Shown: piece after piece, positions 16,861 to 24,995 of the stretch | Position numbering within the stretch: the first letter of the stretch is position 1 | How the letters are laid out: the number at the start of each line of letters is the position of its first letter | Notes under the pieces: generated by a model | What the model saw: the letters and a program-made list of their open reading frames with translations, nothing else | Told to the model about the DNA's origin: nothing | Database searches by the model: none | Assembly (NCBI RefSeq): GCF_014193675.1 | Contig: NZ_BLXZ01000007.1 | Location: 1-64,000 of the forward strand | DNA length: 64,000 bases | Direction: 5' to 3' | Origin: Geomonas limicola | GTDB taxonomy: Bacteria; Desulfobacterota; Desulfuromonadia; Geobacterales; Geobacteraceae | Position numbers and translations under genes: made by a program

Positions 16861-18261
16861 ATGACGGTGCAACTGGAACAACAGCAGGTGCTCGTGGTGG
16901 ACGACGAACCGGGAATCCTCGCCAAGGTCTCGCTGTTGCTCGCTTCAAGCGACATCCAGCAGGTCATCACCCTCTCGGACAGCCGCGAGGTGCTCCCCTA
17001 CTTGAGGAGCAAACCGGTGGCCGTGGTGGTGGTCGACTGGGTGATGCCCAACGTGACCGGAGGGGAACTCCTGCAGCGCATCACCGCCGATTACCCGCAG
17101 ATCCCGGTTATCGTCATGACGGCCATGGGGGACGTGGACACCGCGGTCAGCTGTATGAAGGAGGGGGCCTTCGATTTCCTGACCAAACCGGTGGATCCCA
17201 ACCGCCTGGTGGCCAGCATCCGCAAGGCGCTGCAGGTGAGCGACCTGGGGAACCAGAACCGGCTTTTGAAGGACTACCTCTTGGGGGACCGGCTGCGCTT
17301 TCCGGACGCCTTCGAGGGGATCGTCACCCAGTCCAAGAAGATGCGCTCCATCTTTCAGTACATCGAGGCGATCGCCGGCTCGCGGCTGCCGGTCTTGATC
17401 ACCGGCGAGACCGGGGTAGGGAAGGAGCTTCTGGCTCGCGCGGTACACCGGGTCTCCGGGGTGCGCGGCCCCTTCATCTCGCTCAACGCCGCGGGGCTCG
17501 ACGACTTCATGTTCTCGGATACCCTGTTCGGGCACAAGAAGGGGGCCTTCACCGGCGCCGACAGCCAGCGTGACGGGCTCATCAGCGCGGCCGCCGGGGG
17601 GACGCTCTTTCTCGACGAAATCGGCGACCTGAACCACTCCTCGCAGATCAAGCTGCTGCGCCTCTTGCAGGAGCGCGAATACTACCGGATGGGTTCCGAC
17701 CTCTTGTTAAAGAGCGATGCGCGCATCGTCGCCGCCTCCAACATGGACTTCGAGGCCCTGCGCGCCGCGGGGACCTTCCGAAACGATCTCTACTTCAGGC
17801 TCTGCGCCCACGAGTTCCGGGTCCCCCCCCTGAGGGAGCGGCTCGAGGATCTGGAACCCTTGGTGGAGTACTTCGTCGCCACCTTCGCGTTGCAGCAGGG
17901 GAAGTCGGTACCGGGCGTCTCGCCCAACCTGATTCCGGCGCTCTCCCAGGGCAGTTTCCCCGGAAACGTACGCGAACTCTACAACATGGTGCACCACGCG
18001 GTGACCTGCAGCGACGGCGGTGTCCTCGACGTCTGCGACTTCCCCGGGCTCAAGCCCGCACCGGCCCGCTCGCTGCAGATCGCCCCCGGGGAGACCCCGC
18101 TCGTCTCCATCTTCGGCCGCTTCCCCACGGTGCTGCAGGTCGAGGAATACCTGATCGCCGAGGCGATGCGGCTCACCGGCGGCAACCAGACCGCGGCAGC
18201 CGAGATGCTCGGGCTTGCCCGCCCCACCTTGAACAAGCGCCTCAAGCACGATCGGCAGTAA
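16861..18261 (+). CDS. Sigma-54-dependent response regulator (NtrC family)
   Basis: A 466-residue activator with receiver (VLVVDDEPGI; phosphoacceptor in VVVVDWVMPN), AAA+ domain and Fis-type helix-turn-helix (MLGLARPTLNKRLK). Walker A is GETGVGKELLARAVH, Walker B GGTLFLDEIGDL, and the sigma-54 contact loop is the canonical GAFTGA, in contrast to the regulator at 325. The ATG at 16861 follows GAGGAG; an in-frame TTG further upstream overlaps that site. It is transcribed alone and its cognate kinase is not obvious. It converges on the geopeptide maturase gene, 79 bases away. Confidence 0.93.
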   Translation: MTVQLEQQQVLVVDDEPGILAKVSLLLASSDIQQVITLSDSREVLPYLRSKPVAVVVVDWVMPNVTGGELLQRITADYPQIPVIVMTAMGDVDTAVSCMKEGAFDFLTKPVDPNRLVASIRKALQVSDLGNQNRLLKDYLLGDRLRFPDAFEGIVTQSKKMRSIFQYIEAIAGSRLPVLITGETGVGKELLARAVHRVSGVRGPFISLNAAGLDDFMFSDTLFGHKKGAFTGADSQRDGLISAAAGGTLFLDEIGDLNHSSQIKLLRLLQEREYYRMGSDLLLKSDARIVAASNMDFEALRAAGTFRNDLYFRLCAHEFRVPPLRERLEDLEPLVEYFVATFALQQGKSVPGVSPNLIPALSQGSFPGNVRELYNMVHHAVTCSDGGVLDVCDFPGLKPAPARSLQIAPGETPLVSIFGRFPTVLQVEEYLIAEAMRLTGGNQTAAAEMLGLARPTLNKRLKHDRQ

Positions 18262-18340
18262 GCCCGCTCCCCGAGGCGCACCCTTGGGCCGTAGGGTAGC
18301 GAGACCCGGAACGCCGCCTTGCGCCGCAGGAAACCTCGCG

Positions 18341-19639
18341 CTAGCGTTTCGCTCCGGCCGTGGCGGGGTAGTTCATGTTCTGGTTCAGGAAGGTCTCGAG
18401 GGTCGCTTCGAGGAAGTCGAAGTGGCAGTCGACCTCGCTCAGCTCTTTACCCTGCAGTTTGGTGAGGAACCGGCATCCGCCGAAGCAGATGGGGAGATAG
18501 GAGCAGTCCAGGCAGCGCTCGGTGCGCCAGTTGCGGATACTGTGGGAGGCGCGGTAGTCCCCGATGCCGTCGGAGAGGTTGCCGATGCTGAGTTCTGGGT
18601 AGGCCATGAAGGTGGGGCACTTGAAGAGTGAACCGTCCCAGTTCGCCACGAAGTTGTTGCTCAGTTCCACGATACAGGCGGCGAGCTTGGGCTTACTGGG
18701 TACGAAGCCGCGCGCCAGGATCGCTTCGCGCAGAAAGAGGTGCGCTTCGACAAGCCACGGTGCGCTGGAGCAGGCGCATCCCGAGTTGTACTCGGAGCAG
18801 CCGGCTTGCGGGGTTATCGGGGTGAAGAGCACCTGCAGCAACCGGTCACCGGTAATGCCGTGTGCCACAAGGTGATCGAGCAGCCGCGGAAACTCCCGGT
18901 AGTTCTCCTCGGTGAAGTTGCCTCCCAACTGGATCGGGACCAGGTCGCAGACCGCTGCCAGGTTCGCCACGATGCTGTCGAAACTGTCGGCCCCCGAGGT
19001 GTAGGGGCGCTGGGCGTTGTGGACCTCGGGAGGGCCGTCCAGGGTGAATTTGGCGCCATTGAGGCCGAGCGGCAGCAGCTCTTCGGCGACGGCGCGGGTG
19101 AGGAGCGTACCGTTGGTGACCAGGCTGAAGTTGTAGGTGACCTGGTGCACCCGTGCCGCCTCCCGCAGCGGCTCCGAGATGCGCCGGATCAATTCGGGGG
19201 TCAACAGCGGCTCACCGCCGTAAAAGGAGAGGGAGACGTCGTGCCCCTTGGCGAGTTTCTCCCGGATCAGCCAGTCTACCAGGCGGCCGGCCGTCGCTTC
19301 GGACATCTTCTGGTCGAAGCGGAAGCCTCCCTCGTAGCAGTAGCTGCAATCCAGGTTGCAGGCGAGGTTGAGCACCACGATCCCCCGAAAGACCCTGCTG
19401 CGCACATCCGCCTCGTCGATGATGTCGCACATCTGCTGGCGTTCCTCGTTCAGGTCGGGCACCAGGATGCCGAGCCGTTTAAGGGTACCCGACTCGGGTT
19501 CGGCGAGGGTGCCGTCCTGCACCAGGGCGAGGCTCCTCTCGGAGAGCAGGGCCGAAGAACCGCGCAGCGTCGAATAGAGGAGATAGTAGCCGGGGCGTTG
19601 CTTTGCGGGGTAGATTTTCAGGTAGCGCGACAGATGCAT
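18341..19639 (-). CDS. Geopeptide radical SAM/SPASM maturase
   Basis: A 432-residue radical SAM peptide-modifying enzyme. The N-terminal 75 residues form a small domain likely to bind precursor peptide. The SAM cluster motif is CNLDCSYC near residue 93, followed by LSFYGGEPLLTPE and FTLDGPPEVHN. The C-terminal SPASM region has clustered cysteines (KCPTF, CLDCSYLPICFGGC) for auxiliary [4Fe-4S] clusters. The overall sequence matches the family annotated as geopeptide maturase, and two precursor genes lie immediately upstream on the same strand. The modification is not known; the shared Cys-Cys-Trp core is the likely substrate. A stem-loop separates it from the first precursor, 102 bases upstream. 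Confidence 0.9.
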   Translation of the reverse strand: MHLSRYLKIYPAKQRPGYYLLYSTLRGSSALLSERSLALVQDGTLAEPESGTLKRLGILVPDLNEERQQMCDIIDEADVRSRVFRGIVVLNLACNLDCSYCYEGGFRFDQKMSEATAGRLVDWLIREKLAKGHDVSLSFYGGEPLLTPELIRRISEPLREAARVHQVTYNFSLVTNGTLLTRAVAEELLPLGLNGAKFTLDGPPEVHNAQRPYTSGADSFDSIVANLAAVCDLVPIQLGGNFTEENYREFPRLLDHLVAHGITGDRLLQVLFTPITPQAGCSEYNSGCACSSAPWLVEAHLFLREAILARGFVPSKPKLAACIVELSNNFVANWDGSLFKCPTFMAYPELSIGNLSDGIGDYRASHSIRNWRTERCLDCSYLPICFGGCRFLTKLQGKELSEVDCHFDFLEATLETFLNQNMNYPATAGAKR

Positions 19640-19702
19640 GGTGATTTCCGGTGAGTGGTTATTGGCCTGGTTACTCTCTTAGGGGCGCTGTACCAGACAA
19701 CG

Positions 19703-19734
19703 GGCCGGCCCCTGCTGACAACGCGGGGCCGGCC
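19703..19734 (-). promoter_or_regulatory. Stem-loop between precursor and maturase genes
   Basis: A perfect 10-base-pair stem GGCCGGCCCC/GGGGCCGGCC with a 12-base loop. No T run follows on the minus strand, so it is more likely a partial terminator or a 3'-end stabiliser that keeps precursor mRNA in excess of maturase mRNA, a common arrangement in peptide-maturation operons. Confidence 0.65.
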
Positions 19735-19739
19735 TTCAG

Positions 19740-19774
19740 TCTTAGAAGGTGAACGCGAAGACAGCCCAGCAGCA
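19740..19774 (-). repeat. 35-base direct repeat, copy 1 (geopeptide core)
   Basis: The minus strand from the first core TGC codon through the stop plus two bases is identical to 20118-20152. All ten codons match at the wobble position, which points to recent duplication or gene conversion and not only to protein-level selection. Confidence 0.9.
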
Positions 19775-19843
19775 GCCGAAGTCTTCCGCCTGTGCCCCGA
19801 CGCTGGTTCCTTCCTCGATGATTACCATTTCTTCATTGGACAT
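19742..19843 (-). CDS. Geopeptide precursor 1
   Basis: A 33-residue precursor. The leader begins MSNEEMVIIEEGTSVGAQ and the core ends AEDFGCCWAVFAFTF. AGGAGG lies at ideal distance before the ATG. The last 11 residues, GCCWAVFAFTF, are identical to those of the second precursor 276 bases upstream, and the coding DNA of the last ten codons is also identical. The gene lies just before the radical SAM maturase, on the same strand, with its own promoter at 19885-19913. The Cys-Cys-Trp and the alternating aromatic tail are the probable modification sites; there is no signal peptide or double-glycine cleavage site. Confidence 0.9.
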   Translation of the reverse strand: MSNEEMVIIEEGTSVGAQAEDFGCCWAVFAFTF

Positions 19844-19884
19844 GGTGACCTCCTTTTATTGCTGAATGACTATTTTGTGCGCGC

Positions 19885-19913
19885 AAATTAACATTGCCTA
19901 AATTAATGAGCAA
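19885..19913 (-). promoter_or_regulatory. Promoter of geopeptide precursor 1
   Basis: The minus strand carries TTGCTC, a 17-base spacer and TAATTT, with ATG one base before the -10 box as an extended element. The layout mirrors the promoter of precursor 2 (TTGCCA, 17 bases, ATG-N-TAATGT). Confidence 0.5.
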
Positions 19914-20080
19914 GGAAAAAAGACGTCGTGTTCTTTTTTGAAATAGGCAGTTCGGTAGTTTCGGTAGGGGGAGGGGCGTTCCAGGCTTTAGGGAAGGTTT
20001 AGGTCGGTCCTAGGCAGGTGTCGCAAAAATTGGGGTGGTTTACGCAGAGGTTAACGATGGAACCTCAGGGACAGAAGTAA

Positions 20081-20112
20081 GGCACGTTCCGCAAGTCATA
20101 GCGGAACATGCC
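20081..20112. terminator. Hairpin after geopeptide precursor 2
   Basis: A 12-base-pair stem with one G-U wobble and an eight-base loop lies 7 bases beyond the stop of precursor 2. On the minus strand it is followed by a short T-rich stretch, and on the plus strand by TTTTCTCT. It probably ends or stabilises the precursor 2 transcript, so each precursor would have a separate transcript. Confidence 0.65.
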
Positions 20113-20117
20113 TTTTC

Positions 20118-20152
20118 TCTTAGAAGGTGAACGCGAAGACAGCCCAGCAGCA
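20118..20152 (-). repeat. 35-base direct repeat, copy 2 (geopeptide core)
   Basis: Identical to 19740-19774; covers the last ten codons, the stop and two following bases of precursor 2. Confidence 0.9.
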
Positions 20153-20227
20153 TCCGAGTGCCTCGATCTGAGTCGCTTCGTTTGTGCCTTCCTCGACGAC
20201 TACCAATGCAACGTTGTCCTTGCTCAT
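20120..20227 (-). CDS. Geopeptide precursor 2
   Basis: A 35-residue precursor beginning MSKDNVALVVVEEGTNEATQ and ending IEALGCCWAVFAFTF. It shares with precursor 1 the leader element V-(I/V)-EEGT and the complete 11-residue core GCCWAVFAFTF, while the middle differs. AGGAGGAG precedes the ATG. It has its own promoter and downstream hairpin and stands 276 bases upstream of precursor 1, so the single maturase would serve both. It is divergent from the TonB receptor gene, with 148 bases between the two starts. Confidence 0.9.
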   Translation of the reverse strand: MSKDNVALVVVEEGTNEATQIEALGCCWAVFAFTF

Positions 20228-20284
20228 GGCCTGCTCCTCCTTTTGTGTTAGAAAAAAATTTGGACATCCCCGGTTGATTGTGTT

Positions 20285-20313
20285 ACATTAGCATGCCTTT
20301 ATTTGAATGGCAA
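20285..20313 (-). promoter_or_regulatory. Promoter of geopeptide precursor 2
   Basis: The minus strand carries TTGCCA, a 17-base spacer and TAATGT with an extended TGC before the -10 box. The spacing and extended -10 are shared with the precursor 1 promoter. Confidence 0.6.
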
Positions 20314-20375
20314 TAGTAAAATTTAAAATAGTTTATTAATTTTTTTCTCTGGCAGAGTCGGTAACAGGAGGGTGC

Positions 20376-22259
20376 GTGAAAAAGTGTGGGGCGAGCATAC
20401 TGTCGATTACTGCCAGTACGCTGCAGGTCTCTGTCATGATGGCCTGTTGGTTGTCTCTGGCGGCGTCCCCGGCCTTTGCCGAGGATGAGGACCAACGCTC
20501 CCTGGAACTGTACAACGGCAGTGCCAGCGAGTTCGTTTCGGCCAACAGGTCCCCGCGTCCCGCGTCGCAGACTGCCGAAAACATCACCGTGGTGACCGCG
20601 CAGGAGATCGAGGCACTCAATGCCCATACCCTCGCCGATATCCTGACGGTTATCCCCGGGATCCAGCTGGAGATGCTGCGCACGCCGGGTACCGTCAGTA
20701 ACTTCGAGGTCCAGGGCTCGAGCTTCAACCACGTGTTGGTCCTGATCGACAACATCCCGATCAACAACCTCTCGGACAACTTCCCCGATATCTCCGCCAT
20801 CCCCGCCCAACTCGTGGACCGCGTGGAGATCGTCAAGGGGGCGGCCTCGACCTCGTGGGGGAGCGCCCTGGGCGGGGTGGTCAACGTCATCACCAAGAGC
20901 CCTCAGCAGGAGCGTCCGGTGGCCGGACAGGTATCCGGTTCCCTGGGCAGGCGCGGCACCGCCGATACGCGGGCCGAACTCTCCGGCATGGCGAGCAGGC
21001 TCGGCTACTATCTGAGCGGCGGGAACCTCCGTTCGGACGGGCTGGTGCCCAACAACAGCATCAACCAGAGTAACCTGTACGGAAAAGTGGCCTACGACCT
21101 TCCCGTGCACGGTGTCCTCGGGTTTTCCACGCTCTACCTGAACGGCTCCAGCGGCCAGTTCGCCTTGTATCCCTACAAGGCGGACCAGCACGGCAACCAG
21201 CTATTGTCGAATCTCTCCTTGTCCTACCCCATCTCGGATCACCTGAACCTGGAGGCTGCCCTGAAGTCGAAGGTGATCAGCCAGGAGATCCAGATCAAGC
21301 TGCTGGACAACACCCTTTTGCAGGTCCACAACACCGAGGAGTCCTCCGTGGGGGGGAGCGCGAGTCTCTCCTGGGTGAGCGATCTGCAGCGCGTGGTGGC
21401 CGGTGTGGATTACGATCACGCCAAGGCCCGCCTGAGGGTGCCGCAGGCGCAGCAGGACCTGTTGAACCGCAGTGCGGATCGGGTCGGCATCTACCTCAAC
21501 GACACCTTCACGATAGGAAACCTCGCCCTGACCCCGAGCGTGCGCTACGACCATACCGGAACCGGCGACGATCTCTTCAACCCCAGCTTCGGTGTCACCT
21601 ACGCACTTACCGACAACAGCGTCCTGCGCGGCTACACTTCGCGCGGCTACAGCATCACCTCGCTGAACCAGGTGAACGCGGTAGAGGAGGTCTGGACCTC
21701 GCAAATCGGCTTCGAATCGGGCGACATCCCGTACCTCTGGATGAAAGGGACCCTGTTTCGCAACGACACCTGGAACGTGAGTTCCACGGTGGCCAACCCG
21801 AATTTCAACGCGAGCGATCCCACCTCCAGTCCGACCCTCAACATCAAGCGGCGCATCCTGAAAAAGGGGGGCGAGGTCGAGCTGCGCACCACCCCGGTTA
21901 TGAACACCTCGCTGTCGGCTGGTTACACCTTCATCGATGCCCACGCCGACGACACCCCCGGGGTGCTCCCCCTAGTGCCCCGCCACACCGTGAAGCTCGG
22001 CATCAAGTACCAGGACCAGCACAACTTCCGGGTGCTGCTGACCGGCAGCTACATCGACTGGAACGGTGACCGCAGCAACGGCAAATACGACGACTTCGTC
22101 TGGGACCTGCACCTCGCCAAGAAATTCTCCCTGTCCAGCACGCTTTCGCTGGAACTCTTCGCGTCGGTCCGCAACATCTTCGACGGCGAATCCTACGTAT
22201 CGGAACGCTACAAGAACCCGGGTGCCTGGGCGGAAGCGGGGGTCAGATGCAACTTCTGA
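20376..22259 (+). CDS. TonB-dependent outer-membrane receptor
   Basis: A 627-residue receptor. A signal peptide is visible (MKKC..., hydrophobic core LQVSVMMACWLSLAAS, cleavage after AFA near residue 35). The plug domain (about 55-170) has ITVVTAQEIEALNAHTLADIL, VLVLIDNIPINNL and VEIVKGAASTSWGSALGG. The rest is a beta barrel ending in a terminal phenylalanine. Substrate is unknown; size and plug resemble siderophore, cobalamin or short-peptide receptors. GTG is the start, behind AGGAGG. The gene overlaps a binding-protein gene by 13 bases and begins an operon with a histidine kinase, so uptake and sensing are linked. Its promoter region faces that of the geopeptide genes. Confidence 0.92.
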   Translation: MKKCGASILSITASTLQVSVMMACWLSLAASPAFAEDEDQRSLELYNGSASEFVSANRSPRPASQTAENITVVTAQEIEALNAHTLADILTVIPGIQLEMLRTPGTVSNFEVQGSSFNHVLVLIDNIPINNLSDNFPDISAIPAQLVDRVEIVKGAASTSWGSALGGVVNVITKSPQQERPVAGQVSGSLGRRGTADTRAELSGMASRLGYYLSGGNLRSDGLVPNNSINQSNLYGKVAYDLPVHGVLGFSTLYLNGSSGQFALYPYKADQHGNQLLSNLSLSYPISDHLNLEAALKSKVISQEIQIKLLDNTLLQVHNTEESSVGGSASLSWVSDLQRVVAGVDYDHAKARLRVPQAQQDLLNRSADRVGIYLNDTFTIGNLALTPSVRYDHTGTGDDLFNPSFGVTYALTDNSVLRGYTSRGYSITSLNQVNAVEEVWTSQIGFESGDIPYLWMKGTLFRNDTWNVSSTVANPNFNASDPTSSPTLNIKRRILKKGGEVELRTTPVMNTSLSAGYTFIDAHADDTPGVLPLVPRHTVKLGIKYQDQHNFRVLLTGSYIDWNGDRSNGKYDDFVWDLHLAKKFSLSSTLSLELFASVRNIFDGESYVSERYKNPGAWAEAGVRCNF

Positions 22260-23107
22260 GGACCCTGGTGGTAGGTATACTACTGCTGCTGTTGCCGCTC
22301 CCCGTCCTGGCTTACGACGTCCTGGTTCTGCAGTCCTTGCGCGAGCGCAGCTACGACGAGGCGTTGCGCGGGGTCAGGCGCGAGTGTGCGGCGAGCATGC
22401 GTACCGTCGTCATGTCGGATTACGCCGAGATCGACCTTACCCGCTTGATGCGTGAAGAGCATCCCCGGCTCATCATCGCGGTGGGGGACCGGGCTCTCGA
22501 GGTGGCGGAGCGCCAGCGCAATGTCCCGGTGCTCTACATGATGGCCCTGCACGCCAAAGTCCGCCCCGGTGCGCCGGTGACCGGGGTCTGGATGATGCTC
22601 GACCCGCAGCGCTACCTCTCGGTATTCGATTCCCTCGGGACCAGGCGGGTAGGGGTCCTCTACGACCCGCAGCGTACCGGCGGCTACCTCAAGCGCGCCC
22701 AGGTGTCCGCTCGGCGCAGCGGCATCGACCTCCTGGCGCGCGAGGTCCGCTCCCCCAAGGAGACCGTGGCCGTGCTGGAGTCGCTGCGCGGCAAGGTGGA
22801 CGCGCTCTGGATGCTCCCCGACCTGACCGCCGTCTCCACCGAAACGACGGAGGCCTACTTCCTGTTCTCGCAGGGGGAGCGCATTCCGGTGGTGAGCTTC
22901 GCCGATGCCTACCTCGCCATGGGGGGGGCCGTCGCGCTCTCCTTCGACCGCTACGATATCGGCCGGCAACTGGGGGGCATGGCCCAGAGCGTCCTCGACG
23001 GGACGGCGGTCGAGGAACTCCCCACCCAGTACCCCCGCCGCGTGCTCATGAAGGTCAACGACGGCGTGCTGCGCCGGTTCAAGCTGGCCGTTCCGGGGGG
23101 GAGCTGA
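22247..23107 (+). CDS. Periplasmic substrate-binding protein (ABC_sub_bind type)
   Basis: A 286-residue secreted protein with a signal peptide (LVVGILLLLLPLPVLA). The fold resembles the uncharacterised ABC binding-protein family related to TrpX: RLIIAVGDRALEVAE, VPVLYMMALH, RRVGVLYDPQRTGGYLKRA, VDALWMLPDLTAV. No permease or ATPase gene is nearby. It lies between a TonB receptor (13-base overlap) and a histidine kinase (1-base overlap), so it probably presents a ligand to the kinase sensor domain rather than serving transport. Ligand unknown. Confidence 0.82.
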   Translation: MQLLRTLVVGILLLLLPLPVLAYDVLVLQSLRERSYDEALRGVRRECAASMRTVVMSDYAEIDLTRLMREEHPRLIIAVGDRALEVAERQRNVPVLYMMALHAKVRPGAPVTGVWMMLDPQRYLSVFDSLGTRRVGVLYDPQRTGGYLKRAQVSARRSGIDLLAREVRSPKETVAVLESLRGKVDALWMLPDLTAVSTETTEAYFLFSQGERIPVVSFADAYLAMGGAVALSFDRYDIGRQLGGMAQSVLDGTAVEELPTQYPRRVLMKVNDGVLRRFKLAVPGGS

Positions 23108-24693
23108 TGTCCCTGCGGTTCCGTATCCCCCATATCGCCAAGAACTTCCGGTTCCGGATCTACATCACCTTTACCGCGACCATTGCCCTTTTGACCGCGG
23201 CCTTCGCTGCATTTTACGTGATCACCGAGGTGAACGGCTTCCGGGCCACCATGGAACGCGAGGGGCGGCTGTTGGCCACGGTCCTCGCGCAGAACTCCCG
23301 GCTGCCGCTCTTCGCCGAGAACCGCGAGGCGCTTGCCCTGCTGGCCGCCGGTACGGCACGCTACCCCTCGGTCCTCTACGTCTCCATCAACAACACCGAG
23401 GGGCGCCCGCTCACCGAGGTGAACAACCCCAAGGGGACCGCGGAAGGTGCCATCGACATGGTGGTCGAGGTGACCTCACCGGGGCTGGTGAGCTCCCCCG
23501 AGGCAGTGCTCCTTGGGCACCCGCCGGTGGACCAGCAACGGGTCATCGGCCAGGTACACCTGCGCCTGGACACCTCGAGCGCCCGGGAGCGCCTGCAGAA
23601 GCTGGTGGCCGCCACCCTGGCCATCGGGACGCTCTTCTGGATCGTCGTCTCGCTGGTGAGTTACCAGATCCTCAAAAGGGTGACTGCCTCCTTCAACCTT
23701 TTGATGCGCGGCATCGAGGATATCGGATCGGGTAACCTCTCGGCACGGGTGGACCTGGACAGCGACGACGAGCTGGGGCGCGCCGCCAACGCGATCAACG
23801 CCATGGCCGCTTCGCTCGAGTTGCGCGAACTTGAAAACCTCTCCCTGCAGGAGGAGCTCCTGAAGGCGATGCGCCTCGAGGTCCAGGAGGAGAAAAAACG
23901 CGTGATGGCGCGGCTCATCCACACCAACAAGATGACCTCCCTGGGGCTGCTGCTCTCCAGCATGGCGCACGAGATCAACAACCCCAACGCCTCGATCCGT
24001 TTCTCCGGGCACATCATCGCGAAGATCTGGAACGACGCCATGCCGCTTTTGGACGGGGTCTGGCGCGAGGAGGGGGAGTTCTACCTGGGGGGGCTGCCGT
24101 TTCAGCAGGCCCGTGGCGCGCTGCAGGAGAATGCGGCAAAAATCGTGGAGAATTCCGAGAGGATCGCCCGGGTGGTCCAGGGCTTGCGGGATTACGGGGT
24201 GGGGGACCGCTCCGGCCTGCGTCCCGACCTCGAGGTGAACGCAGCCGTGGAAGCGGCCCTTTCGGTGCTCGCCTGCCAGATGCACAAGGACATCTGGCTC
24301 AAGACCTCGCTGAACCGGGAGTTGCCGGTCATCACCGGCAACCAGCACCAGATCGAGCAGGTACTCATCAACCTGATCCTGAACGCGATGCAGGCCTTCC
24401 CGGACGGGCGCGGGGTGGTGTTGCTGAGCACCCGATTCGAGGCGGCTGCCGGGGAGGTGGTGATCGAGGTGGAAGATGACGGGGTGGGGATCAGTGCCGA
24501 GAACAGGGAGCGGCTCTTCGAACCGTTTTATTCGACCAAGCTGGAGCAGGGCGGCAGTGGGCTTGGTCTGTACATCTCGCAGTACATCGTGGCCGAGCAC
24601 GGCGGACGACTGCAGCTGACCCCCCGCCCGGGCGGCGGGACCCGGGCCCGGGTGGTACTGCCGGCGCAGGGACCCGCGCCGGCCGCCACCTAG
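23107..24693 (+). CDS. Membrane sensor histidine kinase
   Basis: A 528-residue kinase with two transmembrane helices (about 18-40 and 165-187) enclosing a periplasmic sensor of about 125 residues. HAMP (about 187-240) and a coiled coil follow. The dimerisation domain has the phosphohistidine in SSMAHEINNPN, and the ATPase domain has INLILNAMQAF, VEDDGVGIS and GGSGLGLYISQ. No response regulator is adjacent. Its ATG overlaps the stop of the binding-protein gene (TGATG), so sensor and presumed ligand carrier are made together. It converges with the next gene by four bases. Confidence 0.92.
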   Translation: MSLRFRIPHIAKNFRFRIYITFTATIALLTAAFAAFYVITEVNGFRATMEREGRLLATVLAQNSRLPLFAENREALALLAAGTARYPSVLYVSINNTEGRPLTEVNNPKGTAEGAIDMVVEVTSPGLVSSPEAVLLGHPPVDQQRVIGQVHLRLDTSSARERLQKLVAATLAIGTLFWIVVSLVSYQILKRVTASFNLLMRGIEDIGSGNLSARVDLDSDDELGRAANAINAMAASLELRELENLSLQEELLKAMRLEVQEEKKRVMARLIHTNKMTSLGLLLSSMAHEINNPNASIRFSGHIIAKIWNDAMPLLDGVWREEGEFYLGGLPFQQARGALQENAAKIVENSERIARVVQGLRDYGVGDRSGLRPDLEVNAAVEAALSVLACQMHKDIWLKTSLNRELPVITGNQHQIEQVLINLILNAMQAFPDGRGVVLLSTRFEAAAGEVVIEVEDDGVGISAENRERLFEPFYSTKLEQGGSGLGLYISQYIVAEHGGRLQLTPRPGGGTRARVVLPAQGPAPAAT

Positions 24694-24995
24694 TTAGGGG
24701 GCAAGGCCTGTTCCGAACCGAGGATGCTCAGCATGCCGCTGATCCGCTCCATCAGGTTGCTCAACGCCTCCCCGTCGTACCCTCCGCAACAGATCCCTCT
24801 CATCTGGTGCAGCAAGGCCTCGAACACCTCTTCTCCGCAACAGCCCGATCTCACCTCGTTGGGGAGCGCATCGTTGAGCAAAAGGCGCTTCATCTGGATC
24901 AGCTGGATTTCCACGCGCAGCTTCTTTATGGTAGGCATCTCGCTCTGTTTGAGCAACTGCAGGCATTGATTGATGATTCGGTACTGGTTGTCCAT
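24690..24995 (-). CDS. Hypothetical protein with paired cysteines
   Basis: Family not recognised. The 101-residue product starts MDNQYRIINQCLQLLKQ and is mainly helical, with heptad-like leucines. Near the middle are two cysteine pairs, SGCCGEEVF and GICCGGYDG, 19 residues apart, which could bind metal or form disulfides. No signal peptide is visible. The ATG at 24995 has GGAGG 11 bases upstream, a little far. It overlaps the kinase stop codon tail to tail by four bases. Confidence 0.55.
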   Translation of the reverse strand: MDNQYRIINQCLQLLKQSEMPTIKKLRVEIQLIQMKRLLLNDALPNEVRSGCCGEEVFEALLHQMRGICCGGYDGEALSNLMERISGMLSILGSEQALPPN

